Shown here piece after piece: positions 49,757 to 59,700 of a stretch of DNA of 64,000 bases. The translations under genes were made by a program, and so were the position numbers. Each line of letters starts with the position of its first letter. The stretch's first letter is position 1. Origin of the DNA: Planctomycetes bacterium B3_Pla (lineage in GTDB: Bacteria; Planctomycetota; Phycisphaerae; Sedimentisphaerales; Anaerobacaceae). The stretch lies in the NCBI GenBank assembly GCA_005223045.1, contig NJBM01000002.1, positions 1 to 64,000 on the forward strand. Reading direction: 5' to 3'. The notes beneath the pieces are model-generated. The model ran no database searches and was not told the DNA's origin. It was given only the letters and a program-made list of their open reading frames with translations.

Positions 49757-51649
49757 TCAAATGGTCCATTCGAGACCAAGTTCGAGCAATTTGGCGGCTG
49801 TGGGATTGCCGGTCTTACTGTCCCAGCCCATCAAATCATAATACTGATCCAGCATCTTCGCGAAGGCTTTTGTGTCAACATGTTTACCTTTCGCCGGGCC
49901 ATCGGGCAGCGCCTTGCCGAGCCTGGCCGGCAGGCAATCATGCTCGCGGGTAAAACCTCTTTTAGCGTTAAGCTGCCGCATCATGTTCACGCGGCGTTCA
50001 CCGACTTTCATCAATTCCCAAAGCGTGCATTCCCAGCCGGTCGTCGCGCCGAGCAGGTCGGTAAGCTCACTGTAGTTGAAGAGGTTGCCGGGTCCCCAGC
50101 AGAACATGCACAGAGACAATGTGTCGAGCAGGCTGTAGAAATATTGTGAGTACACAGTCATGCGCACCTTGTCCGGTCCGAAGGAATCCGCAGCCGTGCG
50201 AATTGCCGACTGATCGGCGCCCGTGAATATCCCTAAGCCTTTACACGCCTCGGAATCGCTGGCTAAGAGCCAGTCATGCTCCGACGACATGTGGTCCGGC
50301 CCGATTGGACATGCCGCGTACATAAGCGCCTGGCTCGGCTTGACCTGTGCCATGTGAACAGCCAGGCCGTTGTTCTTTACGTGTATCGCGTAAGCAGCCG
50401 TTGCCGGGCCGAATTTCTTTACGGCAGACTCGAATCCATCGGCCAATATATCCCCGATTCCCTGTCGCCCGGCAACGCGTTCGATGAGCCAGAACAGGGC
50501 TTCCGGGTCGCCGAAGCCAAGCGATTTGCCATCCGTTCCTTCCGGCGCAATCAAGCCTTTCTCCGCGCATTCAAAAAGGTAGGCCGCCAGTCCGCCCATT
50601 GTTATGGTGTCGATGCCGTAGTTGTTGCACAGTTCATTGGCTTTAGCCACAGCCGCAGGATCGGTAATGTCCAGGTTGGAGCCCAGGAGCCCGAGGGTCT
50701 CAAACTCAGGACCGCCGAGTCTGTCGGTCACCTTGTAGGGCTTTTCGACCTTCACTTTCCTTCGACATCCGACAACGCAGCCGAAACATGTCGTGTGGCC
50801 CGCCCCTATCGCTGGCTCAAAGGCAACTCCATCGAGTTCTTTGTAGCCCTCGTGAAAACTGCGAGAGTAGTTATGCGTAGCTAAATTGCCCGCCTCAGCC
50901 TGAAAACCCACAACCCCCGGTGTCCCGTACTTGCTTAAAGTGGTGGGAAATCCGGAATCGGGCAGGCGCTCGGCCGCCAGACGGCCCAGCTTCTTTAGTC
51001 CAATCGGATCGGCAAAGCTGATTTTGTTGCCGCCTTTGACGACAATCGCACGCAGATTCTTGCTTCCAAACACGGCACCCATACCCGTCCTACCAGCCAC
51101 ATCGTTCAAGTCAGCTACAAGGCACGCGAATCGCACCAGGTTTTCGCCGGCGGGCCCACATTGCAGCACGCTCAGCTTGCCGCCGCCAAGCTCCTGCATA
51201 AGAGCGTCATGTACATCAAGAACGCTTCGTCCTTTCAGATGGCTCGCATCCTTGATTTTTACATCTGAGCCATCGACCAGCAGGTAAGCCGGCGTCCTTG
51301 ACTTTCCGGCAACAACGATAGCATCGTAACCGGCCCGTTTTATCATAGGCCCGATGCTTCCCCCCGTCTGGCTGTCACCAACGGCGCCCGTAGCCGGCGA
51401 CAGAGCGGTCACGCAGCAGCGGCTCACACCACTGACCGCAGCGCCGGTAGTGACGCCCGGCGCAACAGTCAACACGTTTTCTTCAGCTAAAGCATCCGTC
51501 TCGGCGGCAGTTTCCTTCAGCAGAAAGTACGTGCCGAAAGCTCCCCCGCCCATGTACATGCGATAAAATTGTTCGTCAAACTGTTGCTTTTCGATTGCGC
51601 TGGTGGTCAAGTTGACTCGAAGAATGGTTCCTGTAAAACCATTGGGCAT
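49757..51649 (-). CDS. Aldehyde:ferredoxin oxidoreductase family protein (tungsten/molybdenum)
   Basis: 630 residues. Matches AOR: GFTGTILRVNLT at the N-terminus, the pterin-binding GGGAFGTYFLL and GRTGMGAVFGSKNLRAI, then the Fe-S cysteines C288-x2-C291-x3-C295 in TTCFGCVVGCRR with the last Cys in CMFC near 505, and ERR-type helix near 575. Such enzymes oxidise aldehydes to acids with ferredoxin, using a bis-pterin tungsten cofactor. They indicate anaerobic metabolism. No cofactor or tungstate-transport genes are visible. It is followed by a phosphoesterase and preceded by an iron-ADH, all on the minus strand. Confidence 0.92.
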   Translation of the reverse strand: MPNGFTGTILRVNLTTSAIEKQQFDEQFYRMYMGGGAFGTYFLLKETAAETDALAEENVLTVAPGVTTGAAVSGVSRCCVTALSPATGAVGDSQTGGSIGPMIKRAGYDAIVVAGKSRTPAYLLVDGSDVKIKDASHLKGRSVLDVHDALMQELGGGKLSVLQCGPAGENLVRFACLVADLNDVAGRTGMGAVFGSKNLRAIVVKGGNKISFADPIGLKKLGRLAAERLPDSGFPTTLSKYGTPGVVGFQAEAGNLATHNYSRSFHEGYKELDGVAFEPAIGAGHTTCFGCVVGCRRKVKVEKPYKVTDRLGGPEFETLGLLGSNLDITDPAAVAKANELCNNYGIDTITMGGLAAYLFECAEKGLIAPEGTDGKSLGFGDPEALFWLIERVAGRQGIGDILADGFESAVKKFGPATAAYAIHVKNNGLAVHMAQVKPSQALMYAACPIGPDHMSSEHDWLLASDSEACKGLGIFTGADQSAIRTAADSFGPDKVRMTVYSQYFYSLLDTLSLCMFCWGPGNLFNYSELTDLLGATTGWECTLWELMKVGERRVNMMRQLNAKRGFTREHDCLPARLGKALPDGPAKGKHVDTKAFAKMLDQYYDLMGWDSKTGNPTAAKLLELGLEWTI

Positions 51650-51664
51650 TACAATTCCTCCACG

Positions 51665-51694
51665 GTAGGGGCAACCCTGTGTGGTTGCCCTAAC
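51665..51694 (+). repeat. REP element
   Basis: GTAGGGGCAACC and GGTTGCCCTAAC arms around TGTGT, in the 48-base gap between the iron-ADH and AOR genes. Nearly identical to the element at 22919-22946. Confidence 0.75.
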
Positions 51695-51697
51695 CTG

Positions 51698-52858
51698 CTA
51701 TTGTGTAAAAGCTTCTTTATAGAGCATAAGCAAATCCTGCTCCGTGCAGGGCCGAGGATTCGACAGGTGGCAGGGATCTTCAAAGGCCTTCTTAGCCAAT
51801 AACGGAAGCTGGTCCTCTTTGACGTCGAGGTCTGCCAGCGATTTTGGTATCCCGATACGTTCCTTGAGAGCCGCAATTGCCTCAATAGCCTTGTCCGCCG
51901 CTTCAAGCTCGGACATGCCGAAGGTATTGACGCCAAAGCATTGTGCCGCCCTGGCATATTGAGCCGCCGAGACCTCTTTGTTATATTTCATCACCGGCAC
52001 GAGACAGACGGCATTTGCAAGACCATGCTGAATGCCAAATTCACTGGACAACGGATGTGAAAGAGAATGCGCCGCTCCCAGGTCCTTTTGAAAAGCTATC
52101 GCACCCATAGCGGCGGCAACCTGCATCATTCCGCGAGCCTGAAGGTCTGCTCCGTCGGAATAAGCCTTCGGCAGATAGTTCCAGACAATGCGCATGGCCT
52201 CGAGTGCTATCGCATCGCACATCGGATGAAAGACCGGACAGACAAGCGCCTCGGCGGCATGAGTCATGGCATCCATTCCGGTCGAGGCTGTCAGGTGCGC
52301 CGGCAGCCCGACTGTCAGCTCCGGGTCCAGAATCGTCAGCTCTGGCATCAGCGGCTGACCGCCGAATATCGCCTTTCGCCCCAGTTGTTGTATCGTAATG
52401 ACACTGCTTCGGCCTACCTCGCTGCCGGTCCCGGCCGTGGTCGGAATCGCACACATTGGGGTCAAAATCGCCGGCAGCTCATCAAACGGCATTTCCATCA
52501 GAGGCGTGTCCGGAAAAGCCACCTTCAGCCGTAAGGCCTTGGCGGCATCGAGGGCGCTGCCGCCCCCCAGCCCTACAACGCCATCGCAGCCGCCTTGAAT
52601 GTATGAATCGAGGGCATCATCAACGTCCTTATCCGTTGGATTCGGATGAACGCCGGTGAACTCAACATACACTCCGGGCCAGGTCTGATTCATCTGCTCG
52701 GCGACCAGAGCATACGCCTCGGTCTGCGGCAATCCCGAGTCTGTAACCAGCAAAGGCCGACGCACCTCGTACTTTTTGGCAAATCCAGCCAGTATCGAGC
52801 GCGAACCGGCGCCAAAGCGTATGTCGGTAGGAAACCTAAATTGCGAAATCTCAGTCAT
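51698..52858 (-). CDS. Iron-containing alcohol dehydrogenase
   Basis: 386 residues, standard length for the group III ADH family. FPTDIRFGAGSRSIL at the N-terminus, NAD binding GGCDGVVGLGGGSALDAAK (about 88-107), PTTAGTGSEVGRSSVI, then metal-site residues in DAMTHAAEALVC, GAAHSLSHPLSSEFGIQHG (two His). It would interconvert an alcohol and an aldehyde with NAD(P)H. Only a REP separates it from the AOR gene downstream on the same strand, which fits joint alcohol/aldehyde/acid metabolism (inference). Confidence 0.95.
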   Translation of the reverse strand: MTEISQFRFPTDIRFGAGSRSILAGFAKKYEVRRPLLVTDSGLPQTEAYALVAEQMNQTWPGVYVEFTGVHPNPTDKDVDDALDSYIQGGCDGVVGLGGGSALDAAKALRLKVAFPDTPLMEMPFDELPAILTPMCAIPTTAGTGSEVGRSSVITIQQLGRKAIFGGQPLMPELTILDPELTVGLPAHLTASTGMDAMTHAAEALVCPVFHPMCDAIALEAMRIVWNYLPKAYSDGADLQARGMMQVAAAMGAIAFQKDLGAAHSLSHPLSSEFGIQHGLANAVCLVPVMKYNKEVSAAQYARAAQCFGVNTFGMSELEAADKAIEAIAALKERIGIPKSLADLDVKEDQLPLLAKKAFEDPCHLSNPRPCTEQDLLMLYKEAFTQ

Positions 52859-52980
52859 AAGCGATGCTCCGGATATTTCAGACCAAACGTGAAGGAATAA
52901 ATATTCACAGGATCGAATTAGCTCGAGACTTATTCCCCGGATTCTATCAGTGCCGGACTTTATTGCAAGAACCGTTCATG

Positions 52981-53406
52981 TCAAAGGGCGCTGCCGTACC
53001 TGGCACAGATGGAATAGTCCCGTACCTTTGACAGGGATGCATCAGGACAGTCGTCGGGATACAAGTAGATGCTAATGGAAAAATCCGAGCCCGGTTTCGT
53101 GAAGCGTTCGAGGTCGCCGGCCTGCCTGAATCCCTGCGACTCGAGTTTGCCGGCAGTATCGAGCCAGTTCGCCCCTATTTCGACGCCAAAGAAGCCGTAC
53201 GTATTCCCCATGACTACCGCACCGCTGAGCACGTACTCGTTTTGCGAATCGAACAAGAAGATACAGTTTCCAACCTCCAGAAAGCCCTTTGGCTCGGCAC
53301 AATCCAGGCCGAGCAGGTCGCAGACCTCACTAAACGGAGTTTCAAATATCTTGATAGATTTTTCAAGGTTGAGAGTGTCTGCCACTGCTGCTTTTTTCGA
53401 GCCCAT
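52981..53406 (-). CDS. Hypothetical small protein
   Basis: 141 residues from ATG 53406, eight bases after AAGGAGG (a further ATG nine codons upstream is less well placed). No signal or membrane segment. A helical start (AVADTLNLEKSIKIFETPFSEVCDLLGLD), then a beta-rich half (GNCIFLFDSQNEYVLSGAVVMGNTYGFFGVEIG) and a tail with FSISIYLYPDDCPDASL. I recognise no domain. It is divergent from the giant coiled-coil gene, sharing its upstream region. Confidence 0.55.
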   Translation of the reverse strand: MGSKKAAVADTLNLEKSIKIFETPFSEVCDLLGLDCAEPKGFLEVGNCIFLFDSQNEYVLSGAVVMGNTYGFFGVEIGANWLDTAGKLESQGFRQAGDLERFTKPGSDFSISIYLYPDDCPDASLSKVRDYSICARYGSAL

Positions 53407-53620
53407 TTTCATCGCCTCCTTATCATTCGGCACTGAATCTTCCTTACGCGTACTTCGTGATATGATTGAATTTTAGACATTTCACACCGGATGTCAAGAG
53501 AGCGTGTCGATGTCGGGAACCGCGGATAAAAATTTCCTGAGGCTTGGCGAAAATGGCACTTCAAAATTGACTTTACTGACAGTATATTATTGCGTACACT
53601 CTCTTGGGAAGTTTATGCCC

Positions 53621-53649
53621 TTGAAAAATCGAGATAAAGCTGGTAGTAT
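53621..53649 (+). promoter_or_regulatory. Promoter of the giant coiled-coil gene
   Basis: TTGAAA (53621-53626), 17-base spacer, TAGTAT (53644-53649). The predicted start gives a 5' leader of about 65 bases. No clear Shine-Dalgarno lies before ATG 53722. Confidence 0.55.
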
Positions 53650-53721
53650 GGTCACTTGGAGCAGGGTCATTACTTGGCTGTCGCTGTCCCACAGAGCTTG
53701 ATGAAAATACGGGTTGCGTGA

Positions 53722-56700
53722 ATGGGTATTGATGAGAAGACATCTCAGCGAAGCGGACAACAGGGCCCTGAGACATATCGAGGAGTGGCCGGGTCCGGCG
53801 ACAAGAAATTCGTGCCGACGTGCAGCATCTGCGGAGAGAAACACTGGCCGCACCATCCCATGGTGCCCTGCGTCAATAAGAAAAGAGCCAAGGCAAAAGC
53901 CAAAGCCGACAAAAAGGCCAAGGCAAAAGCCGCAGCAACGGCCAAAGCAGAAGCCAAAGCAATAGCCAAAGCCACCTCCAAAGAAAAGGCCGAGGCCGAA
54001 ACCAGAATAAAGACTGAAAGAGCGGCCTATATAGCAGCAATCGCCAAAGCCGAAGAAAGGCTCAGGGCGGAATCCAAAACACGAGCCGAAGCCGAAGAAA
54101 GGGCCGACGCCGAAGCCAAAGAAAGAGCAAAAGCCGAAGCCAGGGCAAAGGCAAACGCCGAAGCCGATGTAAAAGCCAGGATAAAGGCTGACAAGCAGGC
54201 TCACGCCGAGGCGATAGCCAAAGCTGAAGAGAGGCTCAATGCCGAATCCAGACTGAGAGCCGAAGCTGAGGAGAAATTCGTATCCGAAGCCCGCCAAAGA
54301 GCGAAAATCGAGACCGAGTCTGCCGAGGCTCTGGCGGCCGCCAAAGCGGAGGCCGAAGAACAGACAAAATTGTACGCCGCGGCAATAAGAGAAGCCGAAG
54401 AAAAGCTAAAAGCGCAATCCAGGAAGACCCTCAACGCTGAAACTCACGCCGAATCCGAATCCGTCGCCCGGCTCGAGGTCGAGCAGGAGGCCAAGAAGCT
54501 GGCCCAGGCGAGGGCCGAGCTTGAGCAAAAACTCAAGGCCGAAGCCCAAGAGCGAGCCAGGGCGGAGGCACAGGCGGCAGAGGATCTCTCACAAGCCGGG
54601 GCAGAAGCCGAAGAAAAAGCCGAATCTCACGCTGCGGCTATGAGCGATGCCGAGGAGAAGTTAAAGGCGGAAATTGAAGCCAAGTCTCAGGCCCGGCAGG
54701 AAGCACAGGCTCAGGCCGAACAAAAGATCAAGGCTCAAGCAAAAGCCGAATCCGAGGCGGCGGCCCGGCTTGAGGCGGAGGAGAGAGCGAGAACTGAAGT
54801 CGATGCCAGGGCCAGACTCGAAGAGAGGCTCAGAGCTGAAGCCGAAGAGCGAGCCAGAGTCAAAGCAGAGGCTGCCGAGGCCATCCCGGCGGCCCGGGCG
54901 GAGGCGGAAAAAAAGGCCGAGGCATACGCGGCAGCTTTGAGAGACATCGAGGAGAAGCTAAAAGCACAAACTGAAAAAACCGTCACGGCCAGAGCACAGG
55001 CCCAATCCGAATCCGCATCCCGGCTTCAAGCTCAGCAGAAGAGCCAAGAGGAAGCAGAAGCAAGGGCCACGGTTGAAGAGAAACTCAGAGCGGCGAGAGA
55101 GGAACGAGCAAGGTTTGCGGCCGAAGCAGAAGCGAAGACCGAAGCTCATGCCGCTGCTATCAAAGAAGCGGAGGAAAAACTAAGGACCGAGACGGAAGCG
55201 AAAACACAGGCCCGGCAGGAAGCTCAAACCCAGGCAGAAGAAAAAGCCAAGGCCCAAAAGAGAGTTGAGGATGAATCACGGTCGGGTGCCGAAGCCCGAG
55301 AGAGGATCGAGGACTACCGCAAAGCAGTTGCTAAGGCGGAAAAAAGACTGGAGGCTCAAGCTCAGGAGATTGCCAAAGCCAAGACCAGAGCCGATGTTGA
55401 GGCAAGGTCCAGGGATCAGGCCGAGCAAAGGTCCGCTCATGAGGCCGAAGCAAGAGCCAAACTCGAAGAGAAACTCAGAGCCGAATCGCAGGAACGAGCG
55501 AAAATTGACACCGAAGCAGCGGAGGCTGCGGCAGCGGCGAAAGCAGAATCGCAAGAACAAGCCCAGGCTTATGCCGCAGAGATAGAAGAAGTACGGCAGA
55601 AGTTGAATACACAGGCCGAAGAGACGGCCAGAGCCCAGGCTAAGACCGAATCCGAAGCTGCGGCTCGACTTGAGGCCCAGGAAAAAGCCAGGCAGGATGC
55701 CGAAGCGAGGGCCAAACTCGAAGAGAAACTCAGAGCCGAATCGCAGGAACGAGCGAAAATCGAAACTGAAGCAATGGAAGCTGCGACAGCGGCGAAAGCA
55801 GAATCGCAAGAACAAGCCCAGGCTTATGCCGCAGAGATAGAAGAAGTACGGCAAGAGTTGAAGACACAGGCCGAAGAGACGGCCAGAGCTCAGGCTAAGA
55901 CCGAATCAGAAGAAGCGGCCCGACTTGAGTCCCAGGAAAAAGCAAGGCAGGATGCCGAAGCGAGGGCCAGGGTCGAAGAAAGACTCGGGATCGAAACAAA
56001 AGAACGAGCGAGAGTGGAGGCCGAAGCCGCAGAGACTGTCGCGGCGGCCAGAGCCGATGCCGAGCAAAAGGCCGAATCGTACGCCAGGGCTATCGGGCAG
56101 GCAGAGGAGAAGGCAAAGGCGCAAGCCCAAGCCAGGGCCAAAGCTCAGGCCGAAGCCGAAACCGAAGTGGCGAGCAGGCTCGAAGCCGAGGAAAGGGCCA
56201 GACAGGAAGCGGAGGCAAGAGTCAAAGCTCAGGAGAGGCTCGATGCCGAATCGGCAGAGCGAACCAGAGTCGAGGCCGAAGCCACGGAGGCCGTCTCGGC
56301 GGCAGAAGCAAGGATTGAATCGTATGCCGCCGCTGCCAAAGAGGCTGAGGAGATGTTAAGGGCCGAGGCGGAAGCGAAATCCCGGACCCTGCAGGAAGTT
56401 CAGACCTTGTCACAAGAGGTGGCCAGGGCAGAAAAGAAAGCGAACTCCGAAATGCAGGCGAGAATGGAGGCACGGGAGAAGGCCGAGAATTATCGCAAGG
56501 CAGTGGCTAAGGCGGAGAAGAGGCTGGAGGCCCAGGCCCGGGAAATTGCAAAAGCCAAAGCAAGGACCGAGATTGAGGCCAGACAAAGAGACCAAGCGGA
56601 GCAAAGGGCCGGGCAAGAGGCCGAAGCAAAGGCAAGACTTCAAGAGAAACTCAGGGCCGAAGCCGAGCAGCGGGCAAGAATCCAGACCGAGGCGGCGGAG

Positions 56701-59700
56701 ACCGTTTCGGCAGCCAAGGCGGATGCAGAAGCACAAATCGAATCCTACGCCGCGGCCGTGCGAGAAGCGCAGGAGAAACTGAGGGCACAAGCCGAAGAAA
56801 TAACCACAGCCCAGGCAAAGACCGAAGCCGAAACAGCCGCCCGGCGTGAAGCTCAGAAGAGCGCCGGACAGGAAGCCAAAGCAAGGGCCAGTGTCGAAGA
56901 GAAGCTCCGTGCCGAGAGCGAGCAGCGAGCGAGAATAGAGGCAGAAGCCGCAGAATCTCTTTCGGCTGTAAAGGCGGAGGCAGATGAAAATATTCAGGAA
57001 TACGCCGAGGCGGTACGAAAAGCCCAGGAGGAACTGAAGGCTCAAACCGAAGGGAGGGTGAGGGTCGAAGCGCAATTGGAATCCGAAGCATCGGCTCGGC
57101 TCGATGCCGAAAAAAGCGCCAGGCAAGAAGCCGAAGTAAGGGCCACGGTTGAAGAGAAGCTCCGGGCCGAGAGCGAGCAGCGAGCAAGAATCGAGGCCGA
57201 AGCCGCAGAGTCTCTTTCGGCTGTAAAGGCGGAGGCAGATGAAAGGATTCAGGAATATACCGAGGCGGTACGAGAAGCCCAGGAGGCGCTGAAGGCTCAA
57301 ACCGAAGGAAGAGTGAGGGTCGAAGCGCAATTGGAATCCGAAGCATCGGCTCGACTCGATGCCGAAAAACGCGCCAGGCAGGAGGCCGAAGCAAGGGCCG
57401 GAATCGAAGAACAACTCAAAGCCGAATCCCGGCAGCGAGAAAGAATCGAAACCGAGGCAGCCGAGGCAATCTCAGCAGCACGAGCAGAGGCCCAGGAAAA
57501 GGACCAGGCGTTTGCCGCGGCTATACAAGAAGCGGAGCAGAAGCTACAAGCGCAAGCCGAAGAAAGGGTCAGGGCCGAAGGTCACGCCGAATCCGAAGCG
57601 GCGGCCCGCCTGCAAGCCGAGCAAACTGCCAGGCAAGAGGCCAAGGCCAGGGCAAGAGTCGAAGAGAAATTCAGAGCCGCATCCGAGGAACATGCCAGGA
57701 TCGAGACAGAAGCCGCCGAGGCTCTTTCGGCAGCCAAGGCAAAGGCCCAGGAAGAAATCGAATCATACACGGCCGCAATAAAAGGGGCGGAAGAAAAACT
57801 AAGGGCCGAGACGGAAGCGAAATCCCGTGCCCAGCAGGACGCTCAGGCCCACGCACAAGCAAGGGCCAAAGCGCAAGAAATAGCCGAAGCTGAAACGCGA
57901 TCCAGCAAGAAGGCTAAGGAGAGGGCCGAGCATTACCGCAAAGCTGTTTCAAAAGCGGAAAAGAGGCTGGAGACTCAAGCAAGAGAGATTGCCAGGGCCG
58001 GCGCCAAAACCGAGGCCGAAGCAAAGTACAGGAAGCAGGCGGAACAGGACCTCAGGCAAGAAACAAAAGCCAGAGCCAGAATCGAGGAAAGGCTCAGGGT
58101 CGAAGTCGAGCAACGAGCAAGAATCGAGACCGAGGCGGATGAGGCCATCTCAGCGTCAAAGGCAGAGACGGAAGAAAAGGTGCAATTGTATGCCGCCGCT
58201 CTTGAAGATATGCAGCAGAAGCTCAGAGCGCTGGCCGAAGAAAGAGCCAAGACCGAAGCAAGAACTCAAGCCCAGAGCCAGGCGCTGGTCGCAGCAGAAG
58301 AGAAACTAAGAACTGAGACTGAAGTCAGGTCCCAGGCTCAGCAGGAGGTTCAGGTCCAGGCGCAGGAAAGAGTTAAGGCGCAAGCGAAGGTTGAGACCGA
58401 GGCAGCAGCCAGGATCGAAGCCCAGGAGAAGGCCGCGCAAGAAGCCGAGGCAAGGGCCGGAATCGAACAGAGGCTGGCGACTGAAGCAGAGCAGCGAGCC
58501 AGGGTTGAGACCGAAGCAGCCGAAGCGATAGCGGACGTCAAAGCAGAGGCAGAATCATACGCCGCGGCTGTCAAGGAACTTGAGAACAAGCTACAGGCGC
58601 AAGCCGAGATACGCGCAAACGCCGAAGCGATAGCTCAGTCGCAAACCGAGGCAAAGGCTGCCGTAGAAAAGCAATTGAAGGCAGAAACGCAGGCCAGGTC
58701 TCAGGCTCAGCGGGAAGCTCAGGCTCAGGCGCAGGAGAGGTCCCGGGCAGAGGCAAGAGCGGAATCCGAAGCCGCCGCCCGGATCGAAGCCCAGCAAAGC
58801 GCCGGACAACAGGCCGAAGCAAGGGTCAGGACCGAAGAGAAACTCAAAGCCGAAGCGGCGGAACGAGCCAGGGTCGAAACCGAAATCGCAAAGGCACAAG
58901 AGAAGGCAGAGTCGTTTGCCGCCGCTATAAGAGAGGCCGAGGAGAAACTCAACGCCGAAGCGACGGAACGAGCCAGGGTCGAAGCTGAGATCACAAAGGT
59001 ACAAGAGAAGGCAGAGTCGTTCGCTGCCGTTATAAGAGAGGCCGAGGATAAACTCAAAGCCGAAGCGGCGGAACGAGCCAGGGTCGAAGCTGAAATCGCA
59101 AAGGCACAAGAGAAGGCAGAATCGTTTGCCGCCGCCGTAAGAGAAGCCGAGGATAAACTCAAAGCCCGGACCCGGGCAATTACGGAAGCCGAAGAAAAAG
59201 CGAAAGCCCAGGCTCAGGCAAATGCGGAGTTGGAAGAGAAGCTGGAAACTGAAATCCAAGCCAGATCCAGTGCTCGACAGGAAGCTCAGGCGCAGGCACA
59301 GGAAAGGGTCCGGGCAGAGACGCAAGCCGAATCCGAAGCAGCAGCCAGGCTGGAGGCCGAGAAGCGAGTCAGTCGAGAGGCCGAAACACGGGCTGAGATT
59401 GAAGAGAGACTACGGACTGAGATCGAGCAACGTACGAGAATTGAGGCCGAAGCGGCGGCAACCATCGCTCAGGCCAGAGAGGGGATGAAATTGTCGGCCG
59501 CTGCCGCAAAGGAGGCTGAAGAAAAACTGAAGGCCGAGAGCGAAGCCCGAACCAAGGCTCAGCAGGAGGCACAGATACAGGCACAAGCCAGAACCAGAGC
59601 CCAGGAGAAAGCGGACGCCGAGACGCATTCCAGCATCGAGTCGCAGGAGAAGGCCGAGTTCTATCGCAAGGCGGTTGCCAAAGCCGAGAGACGACTGAAA

